A DNA stretch of 14,208 nucleotides from Oscillospiraceae bacterium. Lineage in GTDB: Bacteria; Bacillota; Clostridia; Oscillospirales; Oscillospiraceae. Location: contig JAEFAK010000022.1 in assembly GCA_016287555.1 (NCBI GenBank), forward strand, positions 1 through 14,208, given 5' to 3'. Shown here piece by piece: positions 7,219 through 12,641 of this stretch. Position 1 is the first letter of the stretch, and the number at the start of each line of letters is the position of its first letter. Made by a program: the position numbers and the translations under genes. The notes under the pieces are model-generated. The model was given only the letters and a program-made list of their open reading frames with translations, was not told where the DNA came from and made no database searches.

Positions 7219-8640
7219 TCAGATCTCTATGTTTTCAGCCGAGTCGTCGGCGTCTGCGAGCAGCGGCGCGACCTTCTCGAGGAAGCGGCTCACCTGCCCG
7301 GAGCATCTGCCTATATAAAGGGAAGGCTCGAGTATCCTTTCCATGTCCCCGGCCGAGAGGCCGAACTCCTTTTCAGCGGAGAGCCTTTCGAGCAGGTCGC
7401 ACTCCCCGCCCTCCTTCATCTTCGCCGTCGCCTCCATGGAGCAGCGGCGTATTATCTCATGCAGCTGCTGACGGTCGCCGCCGCGCTTGACGGCCTCCAT
7501 GAGCAGGTCCTCCGTGGCTATGAACGGGAGATACTCGCGGACTGTCTTCTCTATTATCTTCTCATTGACGCGCAGGCCGCCCGTCACGTTGCGCGCAAGG
7601 CGGAGTATCGCGTCGGCGCAGAGGAAGCCCTCCGGCATGGAGATGCGGCGGTTGGCAGAGTCGTCGAGCGTTCGTTCGAACCACTGGACCGAAGCCGTCA
7701 TCGGCGCGTTCGCCGCGTCCGCGATAAGATAGCGCGAAAGCGAGCAGATGCGCTCGCAGCGCATGGGATTGCGCTTGTAGGCCATGGCCGAGGAGCCGAT
7801 CTGTCCGCTCTCCGCGGGCTCGTCGAGCTCCTTTTCGTGGCACAGAAGACGCACGTCTCCGGCAAATTTGGAGGCGGTCTGAGCGATCCCCGAGAGGACC
7901 TGGAGCACGGCATAGTCCGCCTTGCGGGTGTAGGTCTGCCCGCTGACGTCCTGACAGCGGTCAAAACCCATGCCTTTCACGATCATCTCCTCGAGCCGGA
8001 GCACCTTGCCCGCGTCCCCGTCGAACAGCTCGAGGAAGCCGGCGGCCGTGCCGGTCGCGCCTTTGCAGCCCAGCGGACGCAGCTCGGCGAGCTGAAAGTC
8101 CAGCTGGCGAATATCGAACAGAAGATCGTTGAGCCAGAGACAGGCGCGCTTTCCCACCGTGGTCGGCTGGGCCGCCTGAAAATGTGTGTAGGCCAGCGCG
8201 CTCTGACCTTTCCAGCGCTCCGCAAAGGAAGCGAGAGCCTCCGCTGCGTTCATAAGCAGCCGCCGGATATGCCGGAGCCCGTCGCGCATATTCAGGATAT
8301 CGGTATTGTCGCCCACATAGCAGCTTGTGGCGCCAAGGTGGATGATGGGGCGCGCCGCGGGGCAGAGATCCCCGAAAGCGAGCACATGAGCCATCACATC
8401 GTGACGGACTTTATGCTCATAGCGCACCGCGGCCTCATAGTCGATATCCGTCAGATGCGCGCGCATCTCGCCGAGCTGCTCGTCGGTGATGGGCAGACCC
8501 AGCGCCTGCTCGCTTTCGGCAAGCAGCAGCCACAGCCGCCGCCAGGTTGAGAATTTGCGGTCGTCCGAAAAAATACGCTTCATCTCCTCGTCGGCGTATC
8601 GGCCGCACAGGGGATTGTCATAAAACTCATGCACAGTCAT
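7219..8640 (-). CDS. purB: Adenylosuccinate lyase
   Basis: PurB releases fumarate from SAICAR (purine ring synthesis) and from adenylosuccinate (AMP synthesis). It has 473 residues and belongs to the longer, human/clostridial-like branch of the fumarase/aspartase superfamily. It shows NPLCGRYADEEM at the N-terminus, RHDVMAH near residue 80, GATSCYVGDNTD (103-114), THFQAAQPTTVGKR with His153 as the likely general acid, and the flexible signature loop GSSAMAYKRNP (282-292). ATG at 8640 shares one base with the upstream stop (TGATG). AAAGGAGG lies only 3 bases before it, so a GTG two codons further in (8634-8632), with 9-base spacing, is a real alternative. Codon style changes inside the gene: Ile residues 23-333 use no ATA (0 of 14), whereas residues 345-473 use ATA in 9 of 10, and AGG/AGA Arg codons appear only in the last part. 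The reading frame is intact. Confidence 0.97.
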   Translation of the reverse strand: MTVHEFYDNPLCGRYADEEMKRIFSDDRKFSTWRRLWLLLAESEQALGLPITDEQLGEMRAHLTDIDYEAAVRYEHKVRHDVMAHVLAFGDLCPAARPIIHLGATSCYVGDNTDILNMRDGLRHIRRLLMNAAEALASFAERWKGQSALAYTHFQAAQPTTVGKRACLWLNDLLFDIRQLDFQLAELRPLGCKGATGTAAGFLELFDGDAGKVLRLEEMIVKGMGFDRCQDVSGQTYTRKADYAVLQVLSGIAQTASKFAGDVRLLCHEKELDEPAESGQIGSSAMAYKRNPMRCERICSLSRYLIADAANAPMTASVQWFERTLDDSANRRISMPEGFLCADAILRLARNVTGGLRVNEKIIEKTVREYLPFIATEDLLMEAVKRGGDRQQLHEIIRRCSMEATAKMKEGGECDLLERLSAEKEFGLSAGDMERILEPSLYIGRCSGQVSRFLEKVAPLLADADDSAENIEI

Positions 8641-11225
8641 CAACCTCCTTTTTTATCCGCGGCGATGAGAAAATGCCCGGATATCATATCGTAGTACAGA
8701 GAAACGCCGCAGCCTGACGTTTCCATCACGTGAAAGATCCCGCTCAGCCGCTCGTCCGCCGAATACTCCGTAAAGCTCCGGCCTGCGCAGAGAATGGCTT
8801 CCGGGGAGAAGGCGAGAGTCGTTCCGTCCCGGAACACGGCTGTATACAGAATTCCCGCTTCCACCAGGTCCTGGAAGAAATGGCTGCCGTAGCTGAGCTC
8901 GGGGACATATCCCGCCTCGGTCTCGGACACTTCTATGACGGTGTTGAATTCGCTGATGTCCGCGAAAGAGGATGGAACTCCCAGCTCCGGAGAAGAGGTG
9001 CCTATGCGCCCGGGCGTGATGAGGACCATGCGCTTGTCCTGCCCGCGGAAATGCCAGTTCACGGCACTCAGCGCGTCCCGTATCCTGTATTTGTCCGCGT
9101 AGGGCATCCGGTAATAGGCGACGGCGTCGATATAAACGATCACATCCACGCCAAACGATCTGGAAAAACCCATGGAAACGCCGACAGTCTCCGAGAGCGT
9201 ATCGCCCCGTTCCTCCGGAAGCGGGAGGCGGACGGATCCTCCCTCGGCCGTCTGCGTCAGAGGACGGCACTGCAGCAGATCAATGAGATACCCGCCCTCC
9301 GGCGAGAAGTTGATGGTGTATTCTATATCCACCGGATGGTCGTATTCCGTCTGCAGAAGCTCCAGGATATCGCTCATGTCCGACATGAGCGCTTTGTTGC
9401 CGACGACTCCGTCGCACGATACGAAAAGGATGTTCTTCCATTGGCCCCGATCCCGGTAATCCCTCTCCGCTTCGGTATCGTGAGAGTAGAGCAGGCGCCG
9501 CTGATACGGCGGAAGGACGGACTGGAGCTTCTCCGCGCCGACGCTTTCCACTGTACCGGAGGAAAGATCGATCAGATCGATCAGCCGCTGAGAATAGCGA
9601 TGCCTGTCGCCGGTGGAGGAAGAAAGCATACGATTCGGATTATCCGGAGCAACGATTCGCGGATAAGAACCGGTCCTGCGGTCTACGGCCGCTGTCCCAA
9701 GTCCGGCGACCAGGCGAAGCATTCCTTTTGACGCGCTCCCGCCGCCCGTGTGATAGGGGCTGATCGAATAGCCAACGCCGGCGGCGCAGGGCAGGAACAG
9801 ATCCCCGCATCGGGAACCGGACACCCTCTGCACCAGAAGCCCCATCTGCTCATCAAGCTGTTCCAGTCCGCGCCTGCGCCGGTAATCCAGCGCGGACAGG
9901 CCCACGGTGCTGGCGTAGACGGTTCGGACGGCCTGCTCAAATTCGGCCAGCCTTTCCTCGGACGATCCCTGGCAGGCGCAGAATACGGATTCATATTTGC
10001 CCGCGAATGCATTCCCGAACCCGTCCTCCAGAATGGAACTGGAACGCACGATGACCGGATCTCCTCCGAAGTAGTCCAGCAGCTGCAGAAACGAGTCCTC
10101 GATGCCCGGAGAAAAACGCCCTTCCATGATCTGCCGGGAGACCTCGTCCGCCAGCGCGAAATACCCGTCCTCGGTCTTCTGCCGAAGCTTGAGGTCCCAG
10201 AACCCGTTGTCCACGATATACGAGTAGAATACGTCGGAGCCTATATAAAACGAATCGTGGGGCTCTATCCGCTCGAATATGTCCGGACGCAGGTTTTCCG
10301 TGATTTTTCTTGAAAGGAGCATCCCGCAGGCCTTGCCTCCGATCATACCCGTGCCGACCATCCGGGAATGGACCTCAAAATAGTCCGGGGGCCCGAAATG
10401 CCGCCGGATCAAGGATCGAAGACGCTCGTCGCGCGTGAGCATGATGTCGCAGATCCTGCCACATTCCTCCGTGACGTCCAGCCCGTTCTCGTATTTCAGC
10501 CTGGTGCTTCTGAAAAAGCGCTCCCAGCTGTCCATGCTGCGGCTGTCTCCTGCGCTCTCCGCCTGATTCAGCTCGCGGTAGAACCGACTGATCTCCAATC
10601 CCTCGGAAAGGGATCGAAATGATCCGCTCGCGGGCGAAAACAGGTGCGGACCGAACATGGCGGGTCCCGTTCGCTCCCAGACCTTGACCGGACGCACATA
10701 CAGGTCGCCGCCGCCGGCGGGATAGACATCCAGAAACAGCTGTGTGGTTTCCCGAATCTTGGCAATGGCCTCGGAGGAATGGCGGCCGCGGAGTACGGGA
10801 AAATAAGCGACGGTGTCCAGCGTAAAGAGAAACGGACAGGTCAGACGGAAAAAGTTGCCCATCATCAGGTCCGTTGCCCAGGCTTCCTCCAGCTCTGACA
10901 GGCAGTCGAACACATAAAAAGCGTCTCTGCCCTCCCGTTCGATCAGCTCATGGATGCGGATCGTAAAAGTCTCGAACAAATGAGAAAGCTTTACCGGAAC
11001 GATACGCAGCCCTTCCGCGGGTTCCAGAATGGGCTCGTGATCCGCAAAGCGAATATACAGCAGATTCCGGCCATCCCGGATCGCCCGGGCGGCGAAAGCG
11101 CGCGCAAACACACGGTATTCGTCCAGAGACGACACCTGCCACACGACATTGTCACCCATGCGTATATTGTCCAGCGCCGGATCCATCTCGGGGATACCCG
11201 ACAAAATCCTGTCGAAGGCAGCCAC
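8640..11225 (-). CDS. PEP/pyruvate-binding (PPDK/PEP-synthase N-terminal-like) ATP-grasp protein of unknown function
   Basis: Function not known. About 861 residues, numbered here from GTG 11225. The middle resembles the nucleotide-binding domain of PEP synthase and PPDK: GGKACGM (296-302), IVRSSSILED with Arg394, FAGKYES (407-413), VQRV near 466, and DIEYTI followed by LQCRPLT (651-657), like the Glu and QSRP residues of that fold. I find no phosphohistidine swivel motif and no PEP-binding barrel, so it cannot run the full PPDK reaction alone. The N-terminal 200 residues (GDNVVWQV, YIRFADHE, YVFDCLS) look like a RecA/KaiC-type fold without a Walker A loop; this is inference. The C-terminal part has TPGRIGTSSPELG (737-749) and YGSHFFQDL (779-787), a motif pair I recall from other orphan PEP-binding-domain proteins. 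No signal peptide or membrane segment is seen, so it is probably cytoplasmic. It lies 25 bases after gltD and overlaps purB by one base, so it is probably co-expressed with both. Confidence 0.85.
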   Translation of the reverse strand: MAAFDRILSGIPEMDPALDNIRMGDNVVWQVSSLDEYRVFARAFAARAIRDGRNLLYIRFADHEPILEPAEGLRIVPVKLSHLFETFTIRIHELIEREGRDAFYVFDCLSELEEAWATDLMMGNFFRLTCPFLFTLDTVAYFPVLRGRHSSEAIAKIRETTQLFLDVYPAGGGDLYVRPVKVWERTGPAMFGPHLFSPASGSFRSLSEGLEISRFYRELNQAESAGDSRSMDSWERFFRSTRLKYENGLDVTEECGRICDIMLTRDERLRSLIRRHFGPPDYFEVHSRMVGTGMIGGKACGMLLSRKITENLRPDIFERIEPHDSFYIGSDVFYSYIVDNGFWDLKLRQKTEDGYFALADEVSRQIMEGRFSPGIEDSFLQLLDYFGGDPVIVRSSSILEDGFGNAFAGKYESVFCACQGSSEERLAEFEQAVRTVYASTVGLSALDYRRRRGLEQLDEQMGLLVQRVSGSRCGDLFLPCAAGVGYSISPYHTGGGSASKGMLRLVAGLGTAAVDRRTGSYPRIVAPDNPNRMLSSSTGDRHRYSQRLIDLIDLSSGTVESVGAEKLQSVLPPYQRRLLYSHDTEAERDYRDRGQWKNILFVSCDGVVGNKALMSDMSDILELLQTEYDHPVDIEYTINFSPEGGYLIDLLQCRPLTQTAEGGSVRLPLPEERGDTLSETVGVSMGFSRSFGVDVIVYIDAVAYYRMPYADKYRIRDALSAVNWHFRGQDKRMVLITPGRIGTSSPELGVPSSFADISEFNTVIEVSETEAGYVPELSYGSHFFQDLVEAGILYTAVFRDGTTLAFSPEAILCAGRSFTEYSADERLSGIFHVMETSGCGVSLYYDMISGHFLIAADKKGG
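8644..8651 (-). promoter_or_regulatory. Ribosome binding site for purB inside the upstream gene
   Basis: Read on the minus strand this is AAAGGAGG. It encodes the last Lys-Lys-Gly-Gly codons of the upstream gene. Its spacing is 0 to a TTG at 8643, 3 to the ATG at 8640 and 9 to a GTG at 8634. The TTG can be excluded and the ATG is preferred because it couples to the upstream stop as TGATG, but the GTG cannot be ruled out. Confidence 0.75.
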
Positions 11226-11233
11226 GCCGATCA

Positions 11234-11240
11234 CTCCTTT
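11234..11240 (-). promoter_or_regulatory. Ribosome binding site that sets the start of the PEP-binding-domain gene
   Basis: Read on the minus strand this is AAAGGAG. It overlaps a GTG at 11234-11232, which therefore cannot be the start, and lies 8 bases before the in-frame GTG at 11225-11223. The downstream GTG is chosen, which shortens the protein by three residues. Confidence 0.75.
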
Positions 11241-11250
11241 CCGGATCGAT

Positions 11251-12639
11251 TTACAGATTGGTGTATCCTTCCAGTTCGCGGTCCACGATCCGGGCGCAGG
11301 CCCGGCCCTCCGCGATGGCCCAAACCACCAGCGAAGCGCCCCTGCGCATGTCCCCGCAGGCGAAGACCTTCGGATCGGCAGTACGGTACCGTTCGTCTCC
11401 GAGAAGGCCTCTCTCGTCCGTTTCCAGGCCGAAGGCCGCGGCGGTCTCCGGTTCGGCGCCGGAGAAGCCGGTGGCCGTCAGCAGCAGGTCGGCGCCGATC
11501 TCCTGTTCCGTGCCGTCCGTCAGAACGATCAGAGAACTCAGGCTCCCGTCCTCGTCCGCGACCACCTTCCGCACGGTCGTGCCGTACCGGCGGGGGTCGC
11601 AGCCGAAGAGGGCGGCGGCCTCCTCCTGCCCGTAATCGGTCTTTTCCCCATCGGCGGGATAGGGCCATATTCTCTCCGATTTTTCCCGTTTCGGTTTCCG
11701 TACCAGCTGCGTAACGGAGGCCGCGCCCTGCCGCAGGGCGGTGGCCACGCAGTCGGTGGCCGTGTCTCCGTTGCCCACCACCACCACGCGCAGACCCCGG
11801 GCGTCCAGCGAGTTCCCGGCGCCGTCCAGAAGTGAGCGGGTCGCCGCGCTCAGATATTCCAGCGCCGGCCCGACGCCGCGCACTCCCGCCGTATCCACGC
11901 CGAGAGAACGCTCCCTGCGCGCTCCGCAGCATAGGATCACCGCGTCGTATTCTGCCTTCAGCTCTTTGGGAGATATATCCTTACCCACCGATGTCCCGCA
12001 GACAAAGCGGATCCCTTCCTCTTCCATTTTTGCGATCCGCCGCAGGATCACGGCCTTGTCCAGTTTCATATTGGGTATGCCGTACATCAGCAGTCCCCCC
12101 GGCCGGTCGTCGCGTTCATAGACCGTCACGCTGTGACCGCGGCGGTTGAGCTGCTGCGCCGCGGCGAGGCCCGCGGGCCCGGAGCCTACCACCGCCACAC
12201 GCTTTCCCGTACGCACCAGAGGGGGCTCCGGCTTCATCATACCGGAAGCCCAGGCGTTTTCTATAACGGCCAGCTCATTGTCCCGTATGGTCACGGCCTC
12301 GCCGTAAAGAGAGCACACGCACGCGTTCTCGCACAGGGCGGGGCAGACCCTTCCCGTGAACTCCGGAAAATCGTTGGTCTTCAGCAGACGGCGCAGAGCG
12401 TATTCCATATTGCGCGCGGAGATCTCATCGTTCCATTCGGGGATCAGATTGTGGAGCGGACAGCCGTAATCCGACTGGCAGAACGGCACTCCGCAGTTCA
12501 TGCACCGGGCGCCCTGCTCCGTGCGGGCTTCGGCGCCGGGCTCCGTGTGGAATTCTCCGAAACCGCTTATCCGTTCCCGCGCGGGAACGGCGGGACGATC
12601 GACGCGCGCGTATTCAAGAAATCCGGTCGGTTTTCCCAT
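11251..12639 (-). CDS. gltD: Glutamate synthase small (beta) subunit, NAD(P)H oxidoreductase
   Basis: GltD oxidises NAD(P)H on FAD and sends electrons through Fe-S clusters to GltB, where 2-oxoglutarate and glutamine become two glutamates. It has 462 residues, about the family norm. The N-terminal Fe-S domain has Cys46, Cys49, Cys54 and Cys60 (CMNCGVPFC then GCPLHNLIP) and Cys99, Cys103, Cys107 and Cys109 (CPALCENACVC). The FAD-binding Rossmann motif VVGSGPAGLAAAQQL is near 150-164, and the NAD(P)H Rossmann motif VVVVGNGDTATDC is near 285-297. TATGF (388-392) and VFACGDMRRGASLVVWAI near the end bind FAD. The ATG lies 2 bases after the gltB stop, with GGAGGAGAGG overlapping the end of gltB. 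GltD-like proteins also occur in other oxidoreductases, but the adjacent gltB settles the assignment. Confidence 0.98.
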   Translation of the reverse strand: MGKPTGFLEYARVDRPAVPARERISGFGEFHTEPGAEARTEQGARCMNCGVPFCQSDYGCPLHNLIPEWNDEISARNMEYALRRLLKTNDFPEFTGRVCPALCENACVCSLYGEAVTIRDNELAVIENAWASGMMKPEPPLVRTGKRVAVVGSGPAGLAAAQQLNRRGHSVTVYERDDRPGGLLMYGIPNMKLDKAVILRRIAKMEEEGIRFVCGTSVGKDISPKELKAEYDAVILCCGARRERSLGVDTAGVRGVGPALEYLSAATRSLLDGAGNSLDARGLRVVVVGNGDTATDCVATALRQGAASVTQLVRKPKREKSERIWPYPADGEKTDYGQEEAAALFGCDPRRYGTTVRKVVADEDGSLSSLIVLTDGTEQEIGADLLLTATGFSGAEPETAAAFGLETDERGLLGDERYRTADPKVFACGDMRRGASLVVWAIAEGRACARIVDRELEGYTNL

Positions 12640-12641
12640 AT

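Noticed and set aside
7760..7800. Ala instead of Pro in the PurB signature loop (GSSAMAYKRNP)
   Set aside because: The flexible-loop Ser, Lys and Asn residues are kept, and I recall the Ala form in clostridial PurB proteins, so it is unlikely to mean loss of function.
7012..8550. Plus-strand open frame of 512 codons antisense to purB and guaA
   Set aside because: Same kind of mirror frame. The opposite strand holds complete adenylosuccinate lyase and GMP synthase with all catalytic motifs.
8641..8643. TTG start for purB giving one extra residue
   Set aside because: The ribosome binding site ends directly at this codon with no spacing, so initiation there is implausible.
9565..9583. Short direct repeat with ATCGATCAG units
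   Set aside because: It encodes the repeated Leu-Ile-Asp of LIDLIDL in frame with the gene; two copies in a coding region are not evidence of a regulatory or mobile element.
11226..11250. Search for a terminator or promoter in the widest gap, between gltD and the PEP-binding-domain gene
   Set aside because: The gap is about 25 bases, holds a ribosome binding site, and shows no hairpin with a T-run and no convincing promoter boxes.
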